The notes under the pieces were generated by a model, which was given only the letters and a program-made list of their open reading frames with translations, was not told where the DNA came from and did not search any database. Positions 1 through 7,671 of a DNA stretch of 12,276 bases are shown here, in pieces. Source of the stretch: Spirochaetota bacterium (GTDB lineage: Bacteria > Spirochaetota > Spirochaetia > DSM-27196 > PWMO01); assembly GCA_009908735.1 (NCBI GenBank), contig JAAAOR010000134.1:1-12276 (forward strand). The letters run 5' to 3'. Every line of letters starts with the position of its first letter. Positions within the stretch are counted from its first letter, which is position 1. A program made the translations under genes and the position numbers.

Positions 1-11
1 GGTTTCAACAT

Positions 12-40
12 TTGACCGTAACTCACTAAGCGGTTATATT
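12..40 (+). promoter_or_regulatory. ssrA promoter (sigma70 type)
   Basis: The -35 box TTGACC (12-17) and -10 box TATATT (35-40) are separated by an ideal 17-bp spacer. Transcription would start near 47, about ten bases before the mature 5' end of tmRNA at 58, leaving a short leader for RNase P to remove. Both hexamers match consensus at 5 of 6 positions, as expected for a highly expressed stable RNA. Confidence 0.8.
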
Positions 41-57
41 CACGATAGCAATCTTCA

Positions 58-402
58 GGGGGTGAAATGGTCTCGACTCAGGAATTGCGTCAGCATGCGT
101 TGCAGGTGGAGCGCCTACTCCTAAAAGGCACAAAAGTAACTGCAGACGAAGCAGATTACGCACTCGCTGCGTAAATAGTAGCGACGGGCACCCGGGGCGC
201 AGTTCTGAGCGCCGGGCTGCTTGACACTAAACCAGGACTTGCTCCGGCGGACGTTCGGCACCGCCGGGGGACTAAAAGCCGGACTGAAAGGGGATGCAGG
301 CACGTTTCCCGGCCTCGCATCTCCGGATTTCAAACGGGAGACTATGCCTGTAGAAGCGTATGCGCGCTCCTGAGGACCCCGGTTCGACTCCGGGCACCTC
401 CA
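58..402 (+). ncRNA. ssrA: tmRNA (transfer-messenger RNA), one-piece
   Basis: tmRNA rescues ribosomes stalled on mRNAs without a stop codon: with SmpB it enters as alanyl-tRNA, then serves as template for a degradation tag. The 5' end GGGGGTGAAATGGTCTCGAC pairs with CACCTCC at 395-401 to form the acceptor stem (one G.T pair), followed by discriminator A402. CCA is not encoded, so it must be added after transcription. The T arm is CCCGG (378-382), loop TTCGACT (383-389), CCGGG (390-394). The tag reading frame is 142-174, GCA to TAA, encoding ADEADYALAA, and is preceded by AGTAACT, the usual context of the resume codon. About 345 nt is a normal length for the one-piece form. Boundaries rest on acceptor-stem pairing. 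Confidence 0.96.
142..174 (+). other. tmRNA tag reading frame (ADEADYALAA, TAA stop)
   Basis: Ten sense codons start at resume codon GCA and end in TAA. The encoded tag ends in YALAA, the hydrophobic C-terminus recognised by ClpXP-type proteases. It is acidic in its first half (D, E, D) and has no Asn, unlike the E. coli tag. This is a reading frame inside tmRNA, not an independent gene. Confidence 0.93.
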
Positions 403-417
403 CTTGAAGTATCAAGA

Positions 418-557
418 AGCGTGTTGGTGACTTTCACGTAAGTCACTATGGTCTTTGGAGATACAAGTCAACGTCGTGCCGCGCCGAGGATCAGGTTGCA
501 TGACGGAGGCTAAGGTCCTGAACGCTAACAACTTAGCCTGGTGGCCAACAACACGCT
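418..557 (+). other. Structured intergenic element, possible small RNA (function unknown)
   Basis: This lies in the convergent gap between ssrA and guaA. AGCGTGTTG (418-426) pairs perfectly with CAACACGCT (549-557), closing a multi-branch loop with three hairpins: GTGACTT/AAGTCAC (427-433/440-446, six-base loop); CGTCGTGC/GCATGACG (472-479/498-505, one G.T pair); and AGGCTAAG/CTTAGCCT (507-514/532-539). The loops of hairpins two and three carry TCAGG (491-495) and CCTGA (517-521), which could pair with each other. The single G.T pair would be an A.C mismatch in the opposite transcript, which slightly favours + strand RNA read through from ssrA. A promoter-like sequence on the minus strand points the other way. 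It does not match the SRP RNA core, a riboswitch or a tRNA that I know. Function and strand are unresolved. Confidence 0.5.
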
Positions 558-559
558 CC

Positions 560-588
560 TATATACCCCGGAAGCTACTCCCACTCAA
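560..588 (-). promoter_or_regulatory. Possible minus-strand promoter in the 3' end of guaA
   Basis: Read on the minus strand, TTGAGT (588-583) and TATATA (565-560) are 17 bp apart. This would start transcription near 553, inside the closing stem of the structured element at 418-557, and run towards the 3' end of ssrA. The -35 lies within the last codons of guaA and the -10 just after its stop. It could drive a small RNA antisense to the ssrA tail, or be chance AT-rich sequence. Confidence 0.4.
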
Positions 589-2125
589 TGGTCGCCGGCG
601 GCTTACTCGACACATCATAGACCACCCGTCCCACCTCAGGGTGACGATTCGTGATGATCGATGAAATCTCGAGCAGATGGTCGGTTGGGAAGGGATAAAC
701 GTCGGCAGTCATCCCGTCGCGAGAGCCGACCGCTCGTAGCGCAATGACACTGCCGTAGCCGCGCTCGTCACCGGTAACGCCCACGGATCTAATAGGCAGT
801 AACACGGCAAATGCCTGCCAGATTTCATCGTAGAGTCCGCGTTCTTTCAGCTCCGTGATGTAGGTATGGTCGACCTCCCGCAGGAGGGCGCAGCGGTCGC
901 GGGTGACCTCACCGAGAATGCGCACGGCAAGGCCCGGACCAGGGAATGGGTGTCGCCGTATGATATCCTCGCGGACGCCGAGGCGGTCGCCGAGATCGCG
1001 CACTTCGTCCTTGTAGAGGTGAATGAGAGGCTCAACCACCTCACCGGCCTCGCGCTTGGCTTCGATGAGAGGCGAGCGCACGTTATGGTGGGATTTGATC
1101 ACCCGTGCCTTTTTTCCCACGCCCCGTCCCGATTCCACATAGTCGGTATAGAGGGTGCCCTGGGCGAGAACGTAATCCCCTGGGACATGGGCGCGGATCT
1201 CGGCTTCCTGCACGCGAACAAAGGTGTCTCCGATTGCTCTGCGCTTTTCCTCGGGATCGGAGGTGCCTGCAAGAGCGCCCAGAAACGCCTCCTCGGCATC
1301 GACAATGTAGAGGTGCCGCGCACCGAGCGCTTCGAGCCCGCGGCGGACCTCTTCGGTCTCGCGGTAGCGCATGAGGCCGGTGTCGACGTACATTAAGTGC
1401 ACCTGCTCGGGCGGCAGCGCGGCGAGCAGTATGGCGGCCGTCACGGTAGAGTCCACGCCGCCGGAGATGAGAAGGAGGACCGGCTTTGAGCCGACACGTG
1501 CTGTGAGCTCGGCCGACATCTGCTCAGCATAGGCGTCCATGGTCCACTGTCGCCGTGCGCCGGCGATACGCACGGCGAAGTTCTCGAGGACGCGCGTACC
1601 GGCCGCCGTGTGGGTGACCTCGGGGTGGAACTGGATGCCGACAAAGTTACGCTCGCGGAAGGCAACGCAGCCGGGAAGGCCATGCTCGGACTGCGAGACC
1701 AGCTCTGCGTCCTGCGGCAGGCGCTCTATGCTGTCGCCATGGCTCATCCAGGAGACGAATCCGTCCTCGATACCTTCGAAGAGGGGATGCTCCCCGCTGA
1801 TCTGTTGCCGCGCGCGTCCGTACTCACGCCGCTGTTGTCGCTCGACCTGGCCTCCGTGGTCATGGACTAGCCGCTGAAGCCCGTAGCAGATACCCAACAC
1901 CGGTAATACGCCCTCATATACCGCCGGATCGGGAACGGGGGCATCGGCATCGTGCACCGAATGAGGGCTCCCCGACAGGATGATGCCGCGCACCTCGCTC
2001 AGATCCAGATCCACCAGCCGCTCGTCCCCCGGAACTATGCGGGAGTAGATCGAGAGCTCGCGAATGCGACGTGCGATGAGCTGCGTCGTCTGGCTTCCGA
2101 AATCGAGTATCAGGATGGTGTCCAC
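575..2125 (-). CDS. guaA: GMP synthase (glutamine-hydrolysing)
   Basis: Converts XMP to GMP with ATP and glutamine, the last step of GMP synthesis, in the cytoplasm. The N-terminal class I glutamine amidotransferase domain (about 1-190) has nucleophile Cys80 in GICYGLQ and the His167/Glu169 pair in QFHPEV. The ATP pyrophosphatase domain follows, with P-loop SGGVDS at 221-226, and then the dimerisation domain with HPFPGPGLAVRILGE and the family C-terminus KPPATIEWE. At 516 aa it is near the usual length (E. coli about 525). The start is GTG at 2125, with GAGGG four bases upstream. It overlaps the end of purA by 16 bases, so translation is probably coupled. The usual LSGGP motif near the amidotransferase site reads LSGSP here. 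No U-tract terminator is visible after the stop. Confidence 0.97.
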   Translation of the reverse strand: MDTILILDFGSQTTQLIARRIRELSIYSRIVPGDERLVDLDLSEVRGIILSGSPHSVHDADAPVPDPAVYEGVLPVLGICYGLQRLVHDHGGQVERQQRREYGRARQQISGEHPLFEGIEDGFVSWMSHGDSIERLPQDAELVSQSEHGLPGCVAFRERNFVGIQFHPEVTHTAAGTRVLENFAVRIAGARRQWTMDAYAEQMSAELTARVGSKPVLLLISGGVDSTVTAAILLAALPPEQVHLMYVDTGLMRYRETEEVRRGLEALGARHLYIVDAEEAFLGALAGTSDPEEKRRAIGDTFVRVQEAEIRAHVPGDYVLAQGTLYTDYVESGRGVGKKARVIKSHHNVRSPLIEAKREAGEVVEPLIHLYKDEVRDLGDRLGVREDIIRRHPFPGPGLAVRILGEVTRDRCALLREVDHTYITELKERGLYDEIWQAFAVLLPIRSVGVTGDERGYGSVIALRAVGSRDGMTADVYPFPTDHLLEISSIITNRHPEVGRVVYDVSSKPPATIEWE

Positions 2126-3339
2126 GGATCCCTCTCGACGATGGTGTGCTCACGGTCGGACCCGACCGAAATAATCTCGACGGGGACGCCTGTGTACTCC
2201 TCGATATAGCGCACGTAGTCCTGGGCACCGGAGGGAAGCTCCGAAAAACTTCGCGCCTGCGACGACGATGCTTTCCAGCCGGCCAGGGGCTTCAGTACGG
2301 GTTCCGCATTTGCGATCGCGGTCCGCGAGGCGGGAAAGAGCTCGGTAACCCGGCCACCAACCTTGTACCCGACGCACACCTGAATCTCCTCGAAGGAATC
2401 GTATATATCAAGATGGGTCAACGCGAGTGTGTCGATCGAGTTCGACCGGCAGGCGTAGCGCAAGGCAACGAGGTCGAGATAACCGCAGCGTCGCGGTCGC
2501 CCAGTTGTGACCCCGTACTCGTTGCCGAGCTCGCGGATGACATGCTCTAGGTCCCCGTCTCGCTCGCTCTCGAACTCCGTCGGAAAGGGCCCGTTTCCGA
2601 CACGGGTGGAATAGGCCTTGCACACGCCGACCACACGGTCAAGCTCGCGCGGCCCGAAGCCGGCCCCGCTTGCCGCTCCGCTGGCGGAGGAGGAGCCTGA
2701 AGAGACGAAGGGATAGGTACCGAGATCGAGATCGAGCAACGTTCCCTGCGCGCCTTCGAGTAGAATGTTCTCGTTGCCGTGATCGGTCATATAGGAGTTT
2801 ACGTCGATCATCATCTCCCGGAAGAACTCCCGATGTTTGAGAAGATAATCGCGATCCTCCAGGGAAAGCGCGGCCAGCAGTGTGTCGTCGAAAGCATCGA
2901 TCACTCTCACGCCGTCACGAGCGGACTTCATCGAGTAGGTGACACCTATGCCTCGACCGGTCGTCCCGATCGGCTGGGCGCGCTTGGTGTCGAGGTCCTT
3001 GTCCATCCGCTTGTACCGCGGGAGGACCAGGTGTGCCCGGTCGGAGATCAGGACGCGCCCGCTCCAGACCACGCCGGCATTCGAGAGCTCTTCGAGCTCC
3101 GTCTCCAGGGCTTCGGGGTCGATAACCATCCCGGTGCCGAGGATGACACGCTTATCTTCGTAGACGACACCCGAGGGAACCAGATGGAGTTTGTAGGTAT
3201 TTGAGCCGTGGACAATGGTGTGCCCGGCGTTCGCGCCGCCCGAGAAACGAACGACTGTATCAGCATCTTTGGCGAGGAAGTCGACGATCTTGCCCTTGCC
3301 CTCATCGCCCCACTGAGCTCCGATTACTACCAGTTTCAT
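2110..3339 (-). CDS. purA: Adenylosuccinate synthetase
   Basis: Joins IMP and aspartate using GTP to give adenylosuccinate, the first committed step to AMP. The phosphate-binding loop GDEGKGK is at 11-17 (catalytic Asp12) and the catalytic His40 is in GGANAGHTI. GTTGRGIG (125-132), EGAQGTLLDLD (195-205) and TGRPRRCGYLDLVALRYA (279-296) are all family signatures. Length is 409 aa, slightly short of the usual 425-430. Two deviations stand out. The guanine-recognition motif normally TKLD reads THLD (308-311). The stretch normally DHGTYPFVTSSN reads DLGTYPFVSSGS. The rest of the active site is intact, so I expect an active enzyme. It follows guaB by 59 bases and overlaps guaA by 16. Confidence 0.97.
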   Translation of the reverse strand: MKLVVIGAQWGDEGKGKIVDFLAKDADTVVRFSGGANAGHTIVHGSNTYKLHLVPSGVVYEDKRVILGTGMVIDPEALETELEELSNAGVVWSGRVLISDRAHLVLPRYKRMDKDLDTKRAQPIGTTGRGIGVTYSMKSARDGVRVIDAFDDTLLAALSLEDRDYLLKHREFFREMMIDVNSYMTDHGNENILLEGAQGTLLDLDLGTYPFVSSGSSSASGAASGAGFGPRELDRVVGVCKAYSTRVGNGPFPTEFESERDGDLEHVIRELGNEYGVTTGRPRRCGYLDLVALRYACRSNSIDTLALTHLDIYDSFEEIQVCVGYKVGGRVTELFPASRTAIANAEPVLKPLAGWKASSSQARSFSELPSGAQDYVRYIEEYTGVPVEIISVGSDREHTIVERDPWTPS

Positions 3340-3398
3340 AATACCTGCGTCCCTTCCGCCGGCAATGAACGCGATTAAGGCGCCGGCCGGCGAGAATA
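3340..3398. other. guaB-purA spacer with a GC palindrome
   Basis: The 59-base gap holds CGCCGGCCGGCG (3381-3392), a perfect 12-base palindrome, and a further GCCGGC copy near the purA start. In the minus-strand mRNA these could form alternative hairpins just after the guaB stop. There is no U-tract, so it does not look like an intrinsic terminator. It may protect or process the guaB mRNA 3' end, or be incidental in GC-rich DNA. Confidence 0.35.
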
Positions 3399-4832
3399 TC
3401 AGCGTGAATAGTTCGGCGGCTCCTGCACGATCGCAACGTCGTGCACGTGCCCTTCCTTCAAACCCGCGCCGGAAATACGGATAAACTTTGCCGATTCTCG
3501 GAGCTCGTCGAGGTTTCTCGTTCCGCAGTAGCCCATCCCTTTCTTAAGCCCGGTGACGAGCTGGGCGAGAAATGGAGCTAGCTCACCTTTGTAGGGAACC
3601 CGGCCTTCGACTCCTTCCGGCACTGGCTCCTCGCCCTCGGCTGAAGCATAGCGGTCGGCCGAGCCTTCCCTCATCGCGCCGATAGACCCCATCCCGCGAT
3701 AGGCCTTGAAGATCCGCCCTTCGTAGATGACTTCGCGACCCGGTGCCTCTTTCAGTCCGGCAAAGAGGTTCCCGATCATCACCGCATGCGCACCGGCGGC
3801 AAGGGCCTTGGTAATGTCACCGGAGTACTTGATGCCGCCGTCCGCGATCACCGGCACCCCGTGCTTTGCAGCCTCCTCCGAAGCCCACTGCACCGCGGAG
3901 AACTGCGGCACTCCGATGCCCGCCACGACTCGGGTCGTGCAGATGGACCCAGGCCCGACGCCGACTTTGATGATGTCTGCACCTGCGTCTATGAGCCGTC
4001 GCGTTCCCTCGGCGGTAGCGACGTTTCCGCCGACGACGGTTACGGGTGCGTGAGACTTGATGTACTCGATGGAGCGCACGACGTTTGCCGAGTCCCCGTG
4101 CGCCGTATCCATCACGATAACATCAACTTTGCTCTCGAGTAGCAGCGGCAGCCGCTTCTCGAGATCATTCGGCCCCATCGCTGCACCAACTAGGAGCCGC
4201 CCCGATGCGTCGGTGGCGGCATGCGGATAGGCCTCGTGCTTCTCGATATCTTTCACGGTAATAAGCCCGGTGAGGTGCCCATCATCATCGACAACGGGAA
4301 GCTTTTCGATCTTATGCTCGTCAAATTTCGCCTTTGCCGCGGCAATACTCGGGTTTCCCTGGATAACCACTGGATCCGGTGTCATGACCTCACGCACCGA
4401 AAGGGAGAAGTCGCTGCAGAAGCGCATGTCACGGCTCGTGATGATGCCTTTGAGCTCACCACGCTGTACCACGGGCAGCCCCGAAATACCGTTGTGCTGC
4501 ATCGCGTGCCATACTTCGCCGACCGTCTGCTCGAGCTCCACCACCATTGGCGCCTCAATGACCCAGTTGAGGAAGCGCTTGACCTTGTGAACTTGATTCG
4601 CCTGCTGCTGAGGCGACATGTTGCGGTGGATCACGCCCAAACCGCCGTGAAGCGCAAGCCCGATGGCAAGGCCGTCCTCGGTTACGGTGTCCATTGCTGC
4701 CGACACCACAGGGACATTCAATGAGATCCCAGGCGCCAGATTAGCTTCCACGCTCGCCTCGGTGGGTAGGAAGTCTGCATGCCCCGGTAACAGCAGGACA
4801 TCGTCGTAACTCAATGTTTCTTCAAGCGCCAT
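3399..4832 (-). CDS. guaB: Inosine-5'-monophosphate dehydrogenase
   Basis: Oxidises IMP to XMP with NAD+, the rate-limiting step to GMP. The (beta/alpha)8 barrel is interrupted by a pair of CBS domains at about 95-205, which in this family bind adenine or guanine nucleotides and tune activity. Catalytic Cys298 lies in [11 protein letters not shown], the IMP-binding segment is [18 protein letters not shown] is at 378-383, and the mobile flap carries [12 protein letters not shown]. The 477-aa length is normal for a full CBS-containing enzyme. The ATG at 4832 has a strong GGAGG (4841-4845) eight bases upstream. It is the first gene of guaB-purA-guaA, which places both exits from IMP in one transcript. 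Confidence 0.97.
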   Translation of the reverse strand: MALEETLSYDDVLLLPGHADFLPTEASVEANLAPGISLNVPVVSAAMDTVTEDGLAIGLALHGGLGVIHRNMSPQQQANQVHKVKRFLNWVIEAPMVVELEQTVGEVWHAMQHNGISGLPVVQRGELKGIITSRDMRFCSDFSLSVREVMTPDPVVIQGNPSIAAAKAKFDEHKIEKLPVVDDDGHLTGLITVKDIEKHEAYPHAATDASGRLLVGAAMGPNDLEKRLPLLLESKVDVIVMDTAHGDSANVVRSIEYIKSHAPVTVVGGNVATAEGTRRLIDAGADIIKVGVGPGSICTTRVVAGIGVPQFSAVQWASEEAAKHGVPVIADGGIKYSGDITKALAAGAHAVMIGNLFAGLKEAPGREVIYEGRIFKAYRGMGSIGAMREGSADRYASAEGEEPVPEGVEGRVPYKGELAPFLAQLVTGLKKGMGYCGTRNLDELRESAKFIRISGAGLKEGHVHDVAIVQEPPNYSR

Positions 4833-4917
4833 GCGCGCGACCTCCCCGGGAAATCTTTCATATAGACCTTTTTGCTTGACTCTTTAAAAGAATGCCCAAA
4901 CCGATGATAATACGACT
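4833..4917. promoter_or_regulatory. Divergent promoter region between guaB and the lipoprotein gene
   Basis: This 85-base gap must hold promoters for both directions. It is locally AT-rich around TTTAAA (4883-4888). For guaB I see only a weak -10-like TATATG (minus strand, 4864-4859) with a poor TTTAAA -35, plus the clear guaB ribosome binding site. No purine riboswitch fits in the space. TTGACT at 4876-4881 has no -10 at the right distance on the + strand. Confidence 0.45.
4883..4911 (+). promoter_or_regulatory. Candidate promoter of the lipoprotein gene
   Basis: TTTAAA (4883-4888) and GATAAT (4906-4911) are 17 bp apart. The -10 matches consensus at 5 of 6 positions, the -35 at 4 of 6. The predicted start, seven bases after the -10, falls on the A of the ATG at 4918. 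No Shine-Dalgarno sequence is visible before that ATG, which fits a leaderless mRNA. Confidence 0.4.
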
Positions 4918-6486
4918 ATGAGACTCTATCGTATTTCGGTCTTCGCAACAATGGCCGTCGTTGTCTTCACCGGCTGTGCGGAGGAGCGCGAGGCCCCGCC
5001 TCGGGTCGAGACGAATCAGGTCGTCGTTCCGGAGGCTGGAGAGGGCATAACGCTTGCCTCGCGCGCTCAGCCATCACTATCAATACGCAACAGGGAAGCT
5101 CCCACCGACGTCAAGGTTCGAATGTCGGAGGACGCGATCCCCTCTCAAGCCATTGACATAAATCTGGACGTAGATCAAGCCGACGAGCAAATTATCGTCT
5201 TTAAGCGGCGCGACGACTCGGAGGACCGCATCCACGTACTCGTCGCCGATTTCGACAGCATCCGCAACTCCTATGTTCCCGCGTGGGAAGGCACGACGCA
5301 GGCCACCAACGTCCGTACCTTTGCACTCTATACAAAAGACCTCACCGGGGATCACGACTTGGAAATCGTTGCATTCGGCATGGACAACGAGGGTGATCAG
5401 ACCCTTGATGTGTTCAAACGAACTTCTGCCTTCGGCGGCTTCGGTCTGCGTTACCGCAACATCGCATCTTTCACCAGCGACGCGAGCATTGAGATCGAGG
5501 AGAAAGAGCGCTCGGAGGCCTATCAGGCCGTCCAAACAAGCGGTCAAAGCTTCCCGATCGTCGTCTACCGACGTGATTCGGAGTCGGAGAACATGCTCGA
5601 TCTCGTGAAGCACAACTACTTTTGGCGCCAGTCGCAGGACTCCTACGTCGAGACAGGCACAGAGTCCATTCCCGGAAGCCGCATCGAGGAAGAACAGTTG
5701 AGCGAGCTCTACCAGGGCGACGTCCAAGGCTTCGAGCAGTTTCTTGCGGGTCCGTGGTATCGGTCCGTGGGGGAGAATGCGAGTGAGCCGGCGGGAGAGA
5801 TCATTTTCTTCGATCCGGCCGAAGAGCGGATAACATTTCACGGGGGAGAAACGCTCGAGTCCTACGTCTGGATGGACTCCCACAAAACCATTTACCGCGC
5901 CGGCCCGGGTGTCTGGGTAAACGTGCGAAACGAGTCCCTCGAGAACATACGCCGTCAGATCGCGATATCGGTGGGTTCCATCGACCGTATCTCGCTGCGC
6001 ATGGAAGATGCGGAGAACTGGAACGGCACCTACCGCAAGCTCACCCCGGGGCTCCGCGATACCCTACTCGCCTCCGGGGGTGACCCTGCCCGCTCGACTG
6101 ACGCAGACTTGCAAGGCCTCTACAGTAACGACAGCGGCATGGAGATTTTTTTTGCATCGCCCCGGTTTACCATGAGAACCGAAGATGAGAAGCTCGAGGG
6201 AGGATTCGCCGCCTATCGACTCGATCGGAATGTGCTTCGCCTCAAGATCGTCGACAGCAACGGGCTTGTCGCCGAAAACCGCACCTACGCGTTCTCTTAC
6301 TCGGAGAATGAAACCGACCAACGCATCGTGCGACGCCTCGAGCTTACCCCCGCCCGGGTACGGGTCAACGGGATTGAGCCCACCAGCAACGACACTATCA
6401 CCCTCGAGCAGACCGAAGAACTCGAAGAGGACGATGGGGAGACCGCGTCACAGCCCGCAGCGGCAGAGGGTTCCGACGGCGCCTGA
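4918..6486 (+). CDS. Predicted lipoprotein with FG-GAP-like segment and two beta-barrel-like repeats
   Basis: The N-terminus has Arg2/Arg5, a hydrophobic stretch and a lipobox VFTGC with lipidated Cys20. This is a relaxed lipobox of the kind spirochaetes tolerate, so the protein is probably membrane-anchored in the periplasm or on the surface. Residues 75-235 are beta-rich and include DLTGDHDLEIVAFG (141-154), which resembles the calcium-binding loop of FG-GAP/VCBS propeller repeats. Two lipocalin-like or small-barrel units may follow: 275-375, opening FLAGPWY and closing WNGTYRKL, and 396-485, opening LQGLYSNDSG. The tail is acidic and low-complexity. I do not recognise the family with certainty. 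A distant link to the treponemal pallilysin (Tp0751-like) lipocalin-fold lipoproteins is a guess. The ATG at 4918 is the only start that keeps the full signal peptide. Confidence 0.85.
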   Translation: MRLYRISVFATMAVVVFTGCAEEREAPPRVETNQVVVPEAGEGITLASRAQPSLSIRNREAPTDVKVRMSEDAIPSQAIDINLDVDQADEQIIVFKRRDDSEDRIHVLVADFDSIRNSYVPAWEGTTQATNVRTFALYTKDLTGDHDLEIVAFGMDNEGDQTLDVFKRTSAFGGFGLRYRNIASFTSDASIEIEEKERSEAYQAVQTSGQSFPIVVYRRDSESENMLDLVKHNYFWRQSQDSYVETGTESIPGSRIEEEQLSELYQGDVQGFEQFLAGPWYRSVGENASEPAGEIIFFDPAEERITFHGGETLESYVWMDSHKTIYRAGPGVWVNVRNESLENIRRQIAISVGSIDRISLRMEDAENWNGTYRKLTPGLRDTLLASGGDPARSTDADLQGLYSNDSGMEIFFASPRFTMRTEDEKLEGGFAAYRLDRNVLRLKIVDSNGLVAENRTYAFSYSENETDQRIVRRLELTPARVRVNGIEPTSNDTITLEQTEELEEDDGETASQPAAAEGSDGA

Positions 6487-6567
6487 TCTCCACCTATGGC
6501 CCTGGGGGTGCATGATGGCGGCGGGCCCGCCGAAGGCAACGCCTGAGAACCGATGGCCGCACGTAGG
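6487..6567. other. Convergent gap with a GC palindrome
   Basis: Eighty-one bases separate the stops of two converging genes. The only notable sequence is the 12-base palindrome GGCGGGCCCGCC (6520-6531), which could form a four-base-pair hairpin with a four-base loop on either strand. No run of T follows on either side, so I cannot call it an intrinsic terminator. Confidence 0.4.
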
Positions 6568-7671
6568 CTACTCGCCGAAAACGAGGAATCCCTCGAAGCC
6601 CTCTTCCTTCAGCCTGATGAGAAGCCGCTGGGGATCGCTTCCTTCGGGTACGTCGATGATGACGCGGTGGAACTCACCGTCGGGGCCGTCGACGATCTCC
6701 GCTGAAAACCCGGCCGACGCGATTTCCCTACGCATATCACGGGCGTTATCGACGCTCTTGAACGAACCCACCTGCACCCCACGCGGCGCGACCTCCGCGC
6801 CCCGCTCCTCCGCATCGGTATCGCCACCGGTATTGGTGCCTGCCGCCCCAGCGCCGGCGTCCGCGGGACCGTCTGCGGACGCACGACCTGTGAGCGCATC
6901 GAGGCCGAGAAAGGCAGAGGGGCGAGGCAGCTCGCTCACCGCGGCTCCGCCGGAGACGAGCATCATCTCTGGGCTATCGGGATAGAGATCGGTAAGCAGC
7001 CTTCGTGCGCGCTCCGCCTCGGCGTCTCGCTCGAGCCGGCGGGAAAGACGATAGAGGAATAGCAGTGTCGCCGGTTGAAGCGTCGGGGCGTGCTCGGCCT
7101 CAGAGAGTGTGCGCACGAGATCGAAGGCGTCTTCTGCGTCTCCCGAAGCCGAGCGTGCACGAGCCTGCAAAAGCGCGGCACGTCGCTGGATCCCCGGTTT
7201 CCGGCCTGCACGTACGACTCCTTCGGCAAGTCGGGTTGCGGAGCCGACCTCTCCGAGCTCGAGGCGGATCGCAGCCTCCTCTACCTGATAACGTGCCGCG
7301 GTTGCCTGCGCCGACTCGCTCCCTCCCCGCTCCGCGTAGTCTGCGGCCTCCGCATACGCCTCGGCCGCGCTCTCGAGGTCACCACTGAGAGCATGCAACT
7401 CGGCTGCTGATGCCAGTGCGTCAGCCCGACGCGCCCCGCTCAGTCGATCAAGGTGCGTGCGTACCACATCGAGCGCGGCAGAGACTGTCGGCGCCCGATC
7501 CACGGCTGTCTTTATGAGCTCGAGTCGCTCCGCCTCCGAGAGGTCATCCGCCCCAAGGGGAACGGTGAGTAGCGCGAAGAACAGTGAAACGCAGATCGTG
7601 AACGCCCTCGGGCGGGCTCGTGTTATGGGCCTCAGTGCGTCAGGTTTGCGTCTGCTCTGTTTCGTTCTCAT
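6568..7671 (-). CDS. SPOR-domain periplasmic protein with helical TPR-like region
   Basis: Probably an exported, peptidoglycan-binding cell-envelope protein. The N-terminus has many Arg/Lys residues, a hydrophobic core (24-39) and a possible cleavage site after LGA (about 41). Residues 45-240 are Ala/Glu/Arg-rich and helical with TPR-like units (for example AELHALSGDLESAAEAYAEA). An Ala/Gly/Asp linker (about 265-295) leads to a C-terminal SPOR domain (297-367) that opens with VQVGSFKS. SPOR domains bind denuded glycan at division septa. The frame stays open further upstream, but that part lies over the preceding gene and reads as low-complexity Ser/Pro. The ATG at 7671 begins a sensible signal peptide, though its nearest GGAGG is 14 bases away. 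It overlaps the preceding gene by 32 bases, suggesting coupled translation. Confidence 0.85.
   Translation of the reverse strand: MRTKQSRRKPDALRPITRARPRAFTICVSLFFALLTVPLGADDLSEAERLELIKTAVDRAPTVSAALDVVRTHLDRLSGARRADALASAAELHALSGDLESAAEAYAEAADYAERGGSESAQATAARYQVEEAAIRLELGEVGSATRLAEGVVRAGRKPGIQRRAALLQARARSASGDAEDAFDLVRTLSEAEHAPTLQPATLLFLYRLSRRLERDAEAERARRLLTDLYPDSPEMMLVSGGAAVSELPRPSAFLGLDALTGRASADGPADAGAGAAGTNTGGDTDAEERGAEVAPRGVQVGSFKSVDNARDMRREIASAGFSAEIVDGPDGEFHRVIIDVPEGSDPQRLLIRLKEEGFEGFLVFGE

Noticed and set aside
380..410. Prophage or island attachment at the ssrA 3' end
   Set aside because: ssrA is a common integration target, but no integrase gene and no second copy of the ssrA tail occur in the window.
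403..416. CTTGA-AGTA-TCAAG hairpin as the ssrA terminator
   Set aside because: The stem is only five base pairs and no T-run follows on either strand.
505..540. attC-like (integron) site suggested by GCTAAC and GTTAG-type sequences
   Set aside because: There is no paired RYYYAAC/GTTRRRY core-site architecture, no integrase and no cassette array nearby.
866..1396. 176-codon + strand open frame inside guaA
   Set aside because: It lies opposite the intact, motif-bearing GuaA frame in GC-rich DNA and has no recognisable domain or ribosome binding site.
4833..4917. Purine riboswitch upstream of guaB
   Set aside because: The gap is too short and lacks the three-way-junction core sequences of that class.
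5080..5883. 267-codon minus-strand open frame inside the lipoprotein gene
   Set aside because: The + strand gene has a signal peptide, lipobox and coherent beta-rich composition; the minus frame is a shadow with no start signal.
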